From positions 1 to 15,716 of the forward strand of contig CAUTXC010000023.1 of assembly GCA_963542675.1 (NCBI GenBank): DNA of 15,716 nt, written 5' to 3'. The notes under the pieces are model-generated. The model ran no database searches. It was not told the DNA's origin and worked only from the letters and a program-made list of their open reading frames with translations. The translations under genes were made by a program, and so were the position numbers. The stretch comes from Saccharimonas sp963542675. GTDB lineage: Bacteria > Patescibacteriota > Saccharimonadia > Saccharimonadales > Saccharimonadaceae. The stretch's first letter is position 1; every line of letters starts with the position of its first letter. Positions 1 through 6,362 of the stretch are shown here, piece after piece.

Positions 1-83
1 GCGCCGCGCTTATGGCTACAGGCTTCCTTGTTGCCCTCTTCTTGCCCCAGCGCACCTTGACCACAAACAAGGACGATGAGTAA
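1..83 (+). CDS. C-terminal end of a probable MFS-type exporter (5' truncated)
   Basis: The window opens inside a plus-strand reading frame (codons start at base 3) that ends in TAA at 81-83. The 26 visible residues begin AALMATGFLVALFLP and continue QRTLTTNKDDE. A hydrophobic segment ends in LP plus a basic residue and is followed by a short polar charged tail. This is the usual ending of the last transmembrane helix of major facilitator drug exporters of the DHA2/EmrB type. Only the tail is present, so the family call is an inference from shape and not from a signature motif. Any integral membrane protein with a C-terminal helix is an alternative. Confidence 0.5.
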   Translation, partial: AALMATGFLVALFLPQRTLTTNKDDE

Positions 84-144
84 TCACCCATACCGTTTTA
101 CGTGCCATACGATCACCGCCTCACCTTCTTGAGACTACCTTCTA

Positions 145-153
145 TGCTACAAT
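145..153 (+). promoter_or_regulatory. Extended -10 promoter of the DUF488 gene
   Basis: TGCTACAAT is an extended -10 (TG, one base, TACAAT). It lies 15 bases upstream of the ATG at 169, so transcription would start near 160. The short leader carries GAGG at 161-164, four bases before the start codon. No good -35 is present at 17 bp, which is acceptable for an extended -10 promoter. Confidence 0.5.
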
Positions 154-168
154 AGCACGAGAGGTAGT

Positions 169-522
169 ATGACCACCTACAAAATTACGCGAATCTACGA
201 ATCAGCAACACCACGCGATGGCTACCGTGTCTTGGTCGATCGACTCTGGCCACGAGGCATCAGCAAAGAACACGCAGCACTTGATGAGTGGGCAAAGGAC
301 ATTGCACCAACTGATGAATTACGCCACTGGTTTCACCATGATCCAGAAAAATTCACAGAGTTTTCAGCGCGTTATAAAAAAGAGCTCGATACCAATCCAG
401 CTGCCGCTGCAGCAAAAAATGCTTGGTCCAATCACCCTGTCGTGACGCTACTATACGGCGCAAAGGATACAGAACATAACCAGGCAGTCGTACTAAAACA
501 GTGGTTAGAACGCACCCAGTGA
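169..522 (+). CDS. DUF488 / YeaO-like protein
   Basis: This is a 117-residue cytoplasmic protein of the DUF488 family (YeaO type), whose members are about this length. The family signature is clear: RVLVDRLWPRG at residues 20-30, followed by DEWAKDIAPTDELRHWF and HDPEKFTEFSARYKKEL, then a central VVTLLYGAKD strand and a C-terminal helix. The biochemical role of the family is not settled, and no activity can be read from the sequence. The start is supported by a GAGG Shine-Dalgarno and an extended -10 promoter just upstream. It is transcribed alone between the MFS tail and a convergent phosphatase gene that ends 26 bp downstream. No clear terminator hairpin is visible in that gap. Confidence 0.9.
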   Translation: MTTYKITRIYESATPRDGYRVLVDRLWPRGISKEHAALDEWAKDIAPTDELRHWFHHDPEKFTEFSARYKKELDTNPAAAAAKNAWSNHPVVTLLYGAKDTEHNQAVVLKQWLERTQ

Positions 523-548
523 TCAAGCACTTTGACTATCATAGTTTA

Positions 549-1115
549 CTACACGTTGGGTGCAGGATGCGGCCAAATTGTATACCGCCGTGCCGCGCCA
601 TTATCAAGCAGCTCACGGCGCATATTACCGCGCCACGGTAGATCATGGGCATAGGCATACAAGGCATGGTGCCCACCGCCATGCGCCACAACGATGACCG
701 TCTGACCGGCATAGTCCGTAGCAATTGAGCAATAGGCTCGGTAGAGCCGCGTCAAAAAATCCCGCACCGACTCGCCGCCTTCTGGTTGAATATTCTCATC
801 GACATCAAACAGCCGATGCCAACTGCGATTGGCTACCGTGCCAATCGATCGCTCCGCTAAGTCTGCCATTTCTATCAGCGGGACTGTCGGGTGATACATT
901 GCAATCTGCCCCGCTGTTTGACGAGCGCGCAGCAGTGGTGAGGTGATGATCGCCGCTGGAGTAAGTTTCTCCAGCTCACGCGCAACTGCAGCAGCTTGCC
1001 TCGCCCCAACACGATTAAGTGGCATGTTACTATCATGAGCCTCATTGCTCTGCGCCGCTGCGATATTAGCATCTGTCTGACCATGACGGACAAAATAAAG
1101 CGTGGTATGTATCAT
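549..1115 (-). CDS. Histidine phosphatase family (phosphoglycerate mutase-like) protein
   Basis: This is a 188-residue member of the histidine phosphatase superfamily. The phosphohistidine motif RHGQT lies at residues 10-14 (His11 is the predicted nucleophile). A second arginine lies in SPLLRARQTA near residue 65, an acidic residue in LAERS near 88, and the second catalytic histidine in VVAHGGG at 145. These are the expected four core positions of the fold. The substrate cannot be named: GpmB, CobC and general sugar-phosphate phosphatases all look alike at this level. The start is right for the family because the RHG motif follows within ten residues. A TATACT box lies 7 nt before the ATG and there is no Shine-Dalgarno, so the message is probably leaderless. 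Confidence 0.88.
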   Translation of the reverse strand: MIHTTLYFVRHGQTDANIAAAQSNEAHDSNMPLNRVGARQAAAVARELEKLTPAAIITSPLLRARQTAGQIAMYHPTVPLIEMADLAERSIGTVANRSWHRLFDVDENIQPEGGESVRDFLTRLYRAYCSIATDYAGQTVIVVAHGGGHHALYAYAHDLPWRGNMRRELLDNGAARRYTIWPHPAPNV

Positions 1116-1122
1116 AGTATTC

Positions 1123-1131
1123 AGTATAGCA
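1123..1131 (-). promoter_or_regulatory. Extended -10 promoter, leaderless start of the phosphatase gene
   Basis: On the minus strand the bases read TGCTATACT, a TG-extended -10 box. Only 7 nt separate it from the ATG at 1115, so transcription would begin at or beside the start codon. No purine-rich ribosome binding site is present. Confidence 0.6.
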
Positions 1132-1137
1132 CCAGCA

Positions 1138-1161
1138 CAGGTAGGGTTACTACCCTACCTG
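1138..1161. terminator. Perfect 9-bp hairpin spanning a stop codon
   Basis: CAGGTAGGG (1138-1146) and CCCTACCTG (1153-1161) are perfect inverted repeats with a six-base loop TTACTA. The loop holds the TAG stop of the minus-strand zinc-ribbon gene. The hairpin lies between that gene and the phosphatase promoter, so it may end or protect the upstream transcript. No U-tract follows on either strand, so intrinsic termination is uncertain. Confidence 0.45.
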
Positions 1162-1458
1162 CCGACGCGGCACAATCCGCTTCGTCACCGCATCGACAAA
1201 AAGCCGATAAGCCGGGCGGTTTTCTTTGGCATACGTGATAAGAATACCAAGGACGCGCTGACAGTGCAGGCAGCATAGCTCATCACCAGCTGGAGTCATA
1301 TCGATAAAACGGTCTATGTACATTCGCCGCAGCGAACCTGGGCCATCCTTTTGGTAAAACGTCACGTGCTTGGCGCAGCCTTCGCAGCACACATCAAGCA
1401 CCCGCGACGACCCACCACGCCGTGCTTGGTAGGCATCTTGAATAAATTGATACGTCAT
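1150..1458 (-). CDS. Small protein with two CxxC pairs, putative zinc ribbon
   Basis: This is an unrecognised 102-residue protein. It has two cysteine knuckles, DVCCEGC at residues 22-28 and LCCLHC at 61-66, giving two CxxC pairs 34 residues apart. That spacing suits a zinc ribbon, so metal or nucleic-acid binding is plausible but not shown. Between the knuckles lies a polar stretch (FYQKDGPGSLRRMYIDRF) and the C-terminus is basic (KRIVPRRQVG). There is no signal peptide or membrane helix. A GGAG Shine-Dalgarno lies upstream of the ATG. It sits 61 bp downstream of the thioredoxin-fold gene in the same direction and may be in that transcript or use a weak GATAAT box at 1496-1501. Each pair starts with a doubled cysteine (CC), which is unusual. 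Confidence 0.75.
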   Translation of the reverse strand: MTYQFIQDAYQARRGGSSRVLDVCCEGCAKHVTFYQKDGPGSLRRMYIDRFIDMTPAGDELCCLHCQRVLGILITYAKENRPAYRLFVDAVTKRIVPRRQVG

Positions 1459-1519
1459 GTTATCTCCTCTGTCATAGTGGCAGTACTTCTTCTTTATTAT
1501 CTATACCCATTGCTCTTGT

Positions 1520-2107
1520 CTAGTGCCTCATTGTCCGCATCGCATGCCGCAGCTGCGTAACTGCCCGCTGGGCCCGCTCTGCGGTCCAATACCGATCGGG
1601 GGTGATAGCGCTATCGCCAGTTGGTTCTTCCTTGTAGCGCCACACGATTGACCCGTGCTTTACGATCGTCACATCAGGCACAAAAATTCGCGGTTGGCCG
1701 TTATCATCCTTACTGAGGTAAGGCGCAAGACGCGCCACCAGCTTTTGGTATGTCTCGTTCTTGCTAGCGCGCGCCTGACGAATGTTGAGATAGTGAATCG
1801 CAGCAATACCCTCAGCACGAGCGGCTTGGTCAACATACTCGCTCAGCCGCTGGCACCACGGGCACTGCGGGTAGCCAAGAAACACCACGCCCGTGCCATG
1901 TTCTAGTACATCGAGCACAGCAACATCACGTGCGTAGACAAAACGGTTATCTGCCGCAACCCGTGGATACTCTGCCTGAAACCTCGCAGCGTCTGTCTGC
2001 CTTGCAGGCTGGGGGCGATGCTGCTGAAGATACCACGCCGCACCAACCAGGCTGATGATTACAACAATAACCACCCCTGTTATTATCACCTGCGTGCTTC
2101 GGCGCAT
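1520..2107 (-). CDS. Membrane-anchored thioredoxin-fold protein with CPWC motif
   Basis: This 195-residue protein has one N-terminal membrane anchor (about residues 7-26, IITGVVIVVIISLVGAAWYL), then an extracytoplasmic thioredoxin-like domain. The redox motif is CPWC at residues 82-85 after VVFLGYPQ. A candidate cis-proline is present in IFVPDVTIVKHG (Pro144), the conserved site facing the active-site disulfide. The spacing fits small thioredoxin-like proteins related to bacteriocin-transport accessory proteins and TlpA-type anchored thioredoxins. It probably reduces or isomerises disulfides outside the membrane. The gene follows the ABC permease by 26 bp and has a strong GAGGAGGGGAG Shine-Dalgarno, so it is likely co-expressed with the exporter. 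The direction of electron flow cannot be read from the sequence. Confidence 0.82.
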   Translation of the reverse strand: MRRSTQVIITGVVIVVIISLVGAAWYLQQHRPQPARQTDAARFQAEYPRVAADNRFVYARDVAVLDVLEHGTGVVFLGYPQCPWCQRLSEYVDQAARAEGIAAIHYLNIRQARASKNETYQKLVARLAPYLSKDDNGQPRIFVPDVTIVKHGSIVWRYKEEPTGDSAITPDRYWTAERAQRAVTQLRHAMRTMRH

Positions 2108-2133
2108 CTCCCCTCCTCTTGTTCGTTATCTCG

Positions 2134-3339
2134 TTATTCCCATCGGAACAACTTGATCGCCGCTATGTACACCACCAGTATCCATAGGCCAACAGCGCCA
2201 GCGTATGGCAGCACCTCTGCCAGGCTGGCATTCTCGGCCATAATCAGGCGCAGACCATCAGTCACAGGTGTCATCGGGACGAACTGGCTCAGCGTGCGCA
2301 GCCACTCCGGGAACATAAAGGACGGGAAGAAGGTGCCGGAAAGGAACATCATCGGGAAGGCCACCAGGTTACCCAGCGGTGCCGACTGGTTCTCGTTCTT
2401 GGCCCAGCCACCAATCAGCAGGCCAAAGCCCACCATCAGCAGCGCCGCTAGAGTAATGAACGGCACGGCCAGTAGCCAATCACCACGCATGTTGAAGTGG
2501 AAGACAGTCATCCCGACCACCAGCATCATAGCGGCACTCAGCAGCGATACAATCGTGTAGTGGATGCCTACTGCCAGGATCAGCTGCCCTGCCGTAAAGG
2601 GCGACGCGCGGAGGCGCCGGTAGGAGCCCTTTTGCTTCTCCGTCGGCATCTGGTTAGCCAGACCAAAGATTCCCATACTCATCAAACTAAAGGCCAGTAG
2701 GCCAGTAAAGGTATAGTCAAAGGTCTTGAGCTGCTCATCACCCACAGCTTGACCCGCAACCTTCAGCGGTGGCTCGGGCTGGCCCATACCTTTATTAATA
2801 CCATCAATAATCTGCCCCATAATAGCCGTCAGCGTATTACCAGACTGCTCCGAACCCTTGGCGTAGAGCACGCGCAAAGTGCCGCTCGGACGCGCTTGGG
2901 TTTGGCCAGTGGCACTGCCCTGCCTGGGTTGAGGGGTGTCAGGCTGCTGACCCTGGCCGCTGCCCTGGCCAGGAGCACCCACTTGAGCTGGCTTCGCTTC
3001 GCCAAAGTCGGCTGGCAGCTCGATGATGCCACTAAGCTCCGAGTGCTTTAGCTTCTCGCGCGCTTCCTGCATATCCTTGACGTCCTTCACCTTGAGCGTC
3101 GTGTCGTTATTTGCCTTGGCTTGCTCCACGAACTGCTTGGCAAATTCACTCTTCGAGTGGTTGATAATCGCCACATCAAAGCTGGTAGTTTGGTTATTAA
3201 AAACCGCACCAAACACCAGCAGGAATATCAGCGGGAACAAAAAGGTAAAAAACAGCGACGTGCCATCGCGCATAAAGCGCTTTTGTAGGGCGCGCACCTG
3301 CCCATATACCCCAATCCAATATGACTTGACTCGCATCAT
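2134..3339 (-). CDS. ABC-2 type transporter permease with low-complexity extracellular insert
   Basis: This 401-residue permease belongs to the ABC-2 / DrrB-like exporter class. One helix lies near residues 28-47. A large outward loop of about 160 residues (48-208) follows, and then roughly five more helices from 211 to 397. The motif EKQKGSYRRLRASP (234-247) between helices is the cytoplasmic coupling region typical of these permeases. The outer loop carries a Gly/Gln/Pro/Ser-rich stretch at about 116-152 (for example GAPGQGSGQGQQ) that looks disordered. The start ATG follows the TAG stop of the ATPase gene directly, with GGGAG just before it, so the two are translationally coupled. Substrate is unknown: antibiotic, lipid or peptide export are all possible for the class. 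Confidence 0.9.
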   Translation of the reverse strand: MMRVKSYWIGVYGQVRALQKRFMRDGTSLFFTFLFPLIFLLVFGAVFNNQTTSFDVAIINHSKSEFAKQFVEQAKANNDTTLKVKDVKDMQEAREKLKHSELSGIIELPADFGEAKPAQVGAPGQGSGQGQQPDTPQPRQGSATGQTQARPSGTLRVLYAKGSEQSGNTLTAIMGQIIDGINKGMGQPEPPLKVAGQAVGDEQLKTFDYTFTGLLAFSLMSMGIFGLANQMPTEKQKGSYRRLRASPFTAGQLILAVGIHYTIVSLLSAAMMLVVGMTVFHFNMRGDWLLAVPFITLAALLMVGFGLLIGGWAKNENQSAPLGNLVAFPMMFLSGTFFPSFMFPEWLRTLSQFVPMTPVTDGLRLIMAENASLAEVLPYAGAVGLWILVVYIAAIKLFRWE

Positions 3340-4104
3340 CTACTCCCGAATGGCCTTGCCGGTTAAATCAATAAATACATCCTCTAAGTTGGCGGGCTCG
3401 ACCGTTTGCTGCTTGGTAAAGCCACGGGCCAGCAGCTGCTCGATAAGATGCTGCGGCGTATCGATGGTGATAATTTTGCCCGCATCCATAATTGCCAGGC
3501 GATCACACAGCAGCTCGGCCTCATCCATATAGTGGGTGGTCAGCACAATGGTAATGCCTTCATCGCGAATCGTTTTGATCAGCTCCCACAGGTTGCGCCG
3601 CGCTTGCGGGTCTAGGCCCGTCGTCGGCTCATCCAAAAAGAGTACCTTGGGCTGATTCACTAGCGTGGCGGCAATCGCAAAGCGCTGCTTTTGCCCACCG
3701 CTGAGCTGCTCGACATAGCTGCCCGCCTTGGCACTAAGCTGCACCTTCTCGAGCAAAGCATCAGCATCAACGCGCTGGCCGTAGAGGCTGGCAAACATAC
3801 GCAGCTGCTCGCGCAGAGTCAGCTTATCGTAAAAGGTGGTCGACTGCAGCTGGATGCCAATGATCTGCTTAATCTGCTTGGGCTGCTTAGCCACATCAAT
3901 GCCGTCAATGGTGGCCCGGCCAGCGTCAATCGGCCGCAGCGCCTCCAGCATCTCCAGCGTCGTGGTCTTGCCAGCGCCGTTGGGCCCCAGCAAGCCAAAA
4001 ATCTCGCCCGCCTTAACCGTGAAGGATATCCCATCCACCACCGGTGTGCCGGCATAGGCTTTGGTCAGGCCATCCACCGTTATAATTGGTTTGATTTGAG
4101 TCAT
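3340..4104 (-). CDS. ABC transporter ATP-binding protein (DrrA/CcmA-like)
   Basis: This 254-residue ATPase has all core motifs: Walker A GPNGAGKTT (40-48), Q-loop region IGIQLQ (82-87), signature LSGGQKQR (134-141), Walker B VLFLDEP (154-160), D-loop GLD (163-165) and switch histidine in TTHYMDEAE (His191). The C-terminus NLEDVFIDLTGKAIRE is the usual short tail of ABC-2 exporter ATPases. It powers the permease encoded immediately downstream with no gap. Translation starts at an AGGAG site. It is the first gene of an operon that also contains the thioredoxin-fold gene. Its leader of about 85 nt contains competing inverted repeats. Confidence 0.95.
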   Translation of the reverse strand: MTQIKPIITVDGLTKAYAGTPVVDGISFTVKAGEIFGLLGPNGAGKTTTLEMLEALRPIDAGRATIDGIDVAKQPKQIKQIIGIQLQSTTFYDKLTLREQLRMFASLYGQRVDADALLEKVQLSAKAGSYVEQLSGGQKQRFAIAATLVNQPKVLFLDEPTTGLDPQARRNLWELIKTIRDEGITIVLTTHYMDEAELLCDRLAIMDAGKIITIDTPQHLIEQLLARGFTKQQTVEPANLEDVFIDLTGKAIRE

Positions 4105-4125
4105 AAAACTCCTTTCTTATGCTAC

Positions 4126-4196
4126 GAGCCCCACACCCAAACGGGCCTCTGCTTGAATCACTCCCAGTTATACCCCAACAACCATCCGTTGGGCTC
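4126..4196 (-). other. ABC operon leader with mutually exclusive inverted repeats
   Basis: In the untranslated leader, CCCAAC (4174-4179) can pair with GTTGGG (4188-4193). GAGCCC (4126-4131) can pair with GGGCTC (4191-4196). The two pairings share bases 4191-4193, so both cannot form together. This is seen directly in the sequence, but any regulatory switch is an inference. Confidence 0.3.
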
Positions 4197-4197
4197 A

Positions 4198-4206
4198 ACT
4201 ATAGCA
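4198..4206 (-). promoter_or_regulatory. Extended -10 promoter of the ABC exporter operon
   Basis: The minus strand reads TGCTATAGT, a TG-extended -10 box, 93 bases upstream of the ATPase start. Transcription would begin near 4191. The -35 at 17 bp (TTTCGC) is weak. Confidence 0.5.
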
Positions 4207-4222
4207 TAGAGAAGAGGAAAGC

Positions 4223-4247
4223 GAAAGACGCAGTGTAGCAGTCTTTC
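4223..4247 (-). terminator. Candidate terminator hairpin of the large unknown gene
   Basis: GAAAGAC (4223-4229) and GTCTTTC (4241-4247) form a perfect 7-bp stem with an 11-base loop. In the minus direction the stem is followed by a pyrimidine-rich run (GCTTTCCTCTTCTC). It lies 75 bp beyond the stop of the 4323-5933 gene and just before the ABC operon promoter. The U-tract is imperfect. Confidence 0.4.
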
Positions 4248-4322
4248 AAAATCACTTTACTAAGAACGTTCCTATAGGACTAGTTCAGGCTCTGTATTCT
4301 TGCAGTACAGTTCTCTATTCGT

Positions 4323-5933
4323 TTATCTGCTTTTCCCACTGAAACACGCATCTTCTATCGCGCGACAAAGATAGAATCGAAGATCCCTGAGTGTCGTACT
4401 AAGCTTCGGCTGGAGGTGACCTGTTGTGTCTTTCATAATAATATCTTCCAGCGTTGCAAATACCTTTGGATCAAACGCAAACCGTAAGAGACAGAATTTA
4501 ACTATATTGTAGCTAGGATCATTCAGATACTGCTGCTGAAGCCAATCGTCCACTTCATCTTCATCGCCGTATTTCCATAAAAGACAGAGGCATTCGAACT
4601 GTCCAGCACTAATAATAACTGGGGGGAGCTCTGTAGGACGAAGCGTACTCCGTAATTTTTCCCAGACAACTTGGCAGATAGCAGTACGATCCTCATTAGT
4701 GTATTCACAACATTGCTCGAGCGCCCCAAGAGCGAGTATCACATGAGGTTCTCTACCAGTAGCTGCTGACTGCCGTACATATGCAATATAGCGACGGCGT
4801 ATCTCCTCATCAAACGCGACACGTCCATCATCAAGCTCATTGATGACTATCTCATCATCGATATCCTCATCACCATGTTTTACGTAGGCTATGTCCTCTC
4901 TTTCGATAACGTATGCCGCAGCGCGCTTTTGTCTCTTGCCGGTTGGGTCTTCGTGATTAAGAACATAGTACGTATCCGCAACAGCACGCATATACGGATT
5001 AATGAGGTAGCGCTCAATCTGGCGCGCCTTGTCAGGCTGGCCTTCTCTCAGACAGTCCTCCACCAGTGAGAGAACGACAAACTCAACATCATAGATATAG
5101 GTACTCGCCTTTCTGTCACGCTTAAGCTCTGCCTGCGAGAGTGGTACGATATCTGCATCATCAAGGCTTGGTAGGGCTGGTACAGACCCACCGAGCGTAC
5201 TATACATCGCTGTGCGATATAGGCTGGCAAGATTCAAAACCCGCTCAAAGTCCTCATCAGCACCACTGATATGATACAGACGGCTAGTGAGAAAAAGCGC
5301 TTTATACAAAGTCTCAGCTGCTACTGACCAATAGCGATTAGCAAACATCTTACGTTTTGCAGCAATACTCTCATCGACAACAGTGCGCATATGCTGCACA
5401 ATATCGGCTAGTTGCTCCTTCTGCTCAGCAGTTGCTCCTCCCTCACTATCATAATACTCATTGAGCCGTACATAGTGTGTCGCCAACCTATCAAACAATT
5501 CTTCTCGGTCGATATCACCAGCCTCAGCCACAAGAGATTCAGCTGATTGCTGATTCACTTCTAGATCAAGCCTTTGCCAGACTGTCTCTTCAATCTCGGG
5601 CATAACCTTCGCAAGGTCAGGAATCTGATCAGCCATTGCGCGAATATCGTGCAGCAGCTGCTGCGCAAAACGCTTTTTCTCCTGATTTGCAGCTGTCTTG
5701 CCAGTTGGCTGGTAGAAGTAATATCCCCACATATTGACAATGTCAACGACAACATCCACAACCTCATCTGCCTTTGCACCGCTATACGAATGTGGCCTGA
5801 GTAATTGCTTCATGGTATCAGGTGTACATAGCAACTCGCGATAGTGCTGAACATACTCCTTGAGGAGTTCTTTGAGCTGCTGGCTTGTTAGTGGTGCTGT
5901 GTTATACAGGAGAGGGCGAGGTGGTTGAAACAT
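4323..5933 (-). CDS. Large hypothetical alpha-helical cytoplasmic protein
   Basis: I do not recognise this 536-residue protein. It has no signal peptide and no membrane helix. It looks almost wholly alpha-helical, rich in Glu, Asp, Leu, Tyr and Arg, with helical pairs reminiscent of TPR or HEAT-like arrays. There is a very acidic segment around HGDEDIDDEIVINELDDG and several cysteines in the last third (EQCCEYT, ECLCLLW). The annotated start is the second ATG (MFQPPRP). An ATG six bases upstream would also be open, but a consensus promoter (TTGACA, 17 bp, TATAGT) ends 7 nt before the second ATG, which therefore fits a leaderless start. The gene appears more A+T-rich than its neighbours, which could indicate transfer or a lineage-specific origin. 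No partner gene points to a function. Confidence 0.8.
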   Translation of the reverse strand: MFQPPRPLLYNTAPLTSQQLKELLKEYVQHYRELLCTPDTMKQLLRPHSYSGAKADEVVDVVVDIVNMWGYYFYQPTGKTAANQEKKRFAQQLLHDIRAMADQIPDLAKVMPEIEETVWQRLDLEVNQQSAESLVAEAGDIDREELFDRLATHYVRLNEYYDSEGGATAEQKEQLADIVQHMRTVVDESIAAKRKMFANRYWSVAAETLYKALFLTSRLYHISGADEDFERVLNLASLYRTAMYSTLGGSVPALPSLDDADIVPLSQAELKRDRKASTYIYDVEFVVLSLVEDCLREGQPDKARQIERYLINPYMRAVADTYYVLNHEDPTGKRQKRAAAYVIEREDIAYVKHGDEDIDDEIVINELDDGRVAFDEEIRRRYIAYVRQSAATGREPHVILALGALEQCCEYTNEDRTAICQVVWEKLRSTLRPTELPPVIISAGQFECLCLLWKYGDEDEVDDWLQQQYLNDPSYNIVKFCLLRFAFDPKVFATLEDIIMKDTTGHLQPKLSTTLRDLRFYLCRAIEDACFSGKSR

Positions 5934-5940
5934 ATGCATA

Positions 5941-5969
5941 ACTATAGAGCTATACTATTATTGTGTCAA
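5941..5969 (-). promoter_or_regulatory. Consensus promoter of the large unknown gene
   Basis: On the minus strand TTGACA (5964-5969) and TATAGT (5941-5946) are separated by exactly 17 bp. The -10 ends 7 nt before the ATG at 5933. This is the best -35/-10 pair in the window, and its position implies a leaderless mRNA. Confidence 0.7.
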
Positions 5970-5984
5970 ATACTATATCTGTCG

Positions 5985-6013
5985 TTGACATATTTTTGCT
6001 ATCGTACCATAAT
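5985..6013 (+). promoter_or_regulatory. Divergent consensus promoter for the small membrane protein
   Basis: TTGACA (5985-5990) and CATAAT (6008-6013) are separated by 17 bp. The -10 ends 9 nt before the ATG at 6023. The two TTGACA boxes of the divergent pair are only 15 bp apart, so the two polymerase sites overlap. Confidence 0.6.
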
Positions 6014-6022
6014 CAAACCATC

Positions 6023-6271
6023 ATGCATTACCTCTTCAAACTCCTCAGTCTCATCATCCTTGGTTTTGCACTCGCAGCTAGCTACTATGCGCTACAGCTA
6101 TTCATCAGTCAGTCATCTCTCGCAGGGTATACCTTAGCTGCGTTGCTTATTATCATTGGTGCAGCGCTGCTCATTACCGCACACGACCTGTTTCGGTGTC
6201 GCCAATGGAAGGATGTCGGCAAGGCACTCGGCAATTTCGCTGCTATGGTATGCGGCTATTCAACAAAATAA
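6023..6271 (+). CDS. Small two-helix membrane protein
   Basis: This is an unrecognised 82-residue protein. Two hydrophobic segments (about residues 7-27 and 34-54) are separated by a short polar turn (ISQSSLAGY). A soluble basic tail with HDLFRCRQWKDVGKALGNF follows. The open frame extends 20 codons further upstream, but that stretch contains the divergent promoter elements. The internal ATG at 6023 lies 9 nt after the -10 box and starts the hydrophobic helix cleanly, so I chose it. No Shine-Dalgarno is present. The gene ends 91 bp before the CHAP hydrolase gene, which has its own -10 box. Function is unknown. Confidence 0.6.
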   Translation: MHYLFKLLSLIILGFALAASYYALQLFISQSSLAGYTLAALLIIIGAALLITAHDLFRCRQWKDVGKALGNFAAMVCGYSTK

Positions 6272-6350
6272 ATCCTCGCTCACAGCCCGAAACACCTCTC
6301 CTGCCATCCAAACAGCAACTAACCAGCAAGCATCTCATCACCATGCGGTG

Positions 6351-6356
6351 TATACT
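6351..6356 (+). promoter_or_regulatory. -10 box of the CHAP hydrolase gene, leaderless
   Basis: TATACT lies 6 nt before the ATG at 6363, preceded directly by TG. There is no Shine-Dalgarno and no convincing -35 at 17 bp. The spacing places the transcription start on the start codon. Confidence 0.5.
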
Positions 6357-6362
6357 ATACGT

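Noticed and set aside
129..153. TTGAGA as a -35 for the DUF488 promoter
   Set aside because: The spacer to TACAAT is only 13 bp, too short. The extended -10 explains the promoter better.
2018..2560. 180-codon plus-strand open frame
   Set aside because: It runs antisense to the thioredoxin-fold and permease genes. Its Ser/Thr/Pro-rich product lacks any domain or ribosome site.
5963..6022. 20-codon N-terminal extension of the small membrane protein
   Set aside because: This stretch contains the -35 and -10 of the gene and the -35 of the divergent gene. The ATG at 6023 fits the promoter.
6156..6362. 69-codon N-terminal extension of the CHAP hydrolase
   Set aside because: It overlaps the upstream membrane-protein gene, and the ATG at 6363 directly starts a normal signal or anchor segment after a TATACT box.
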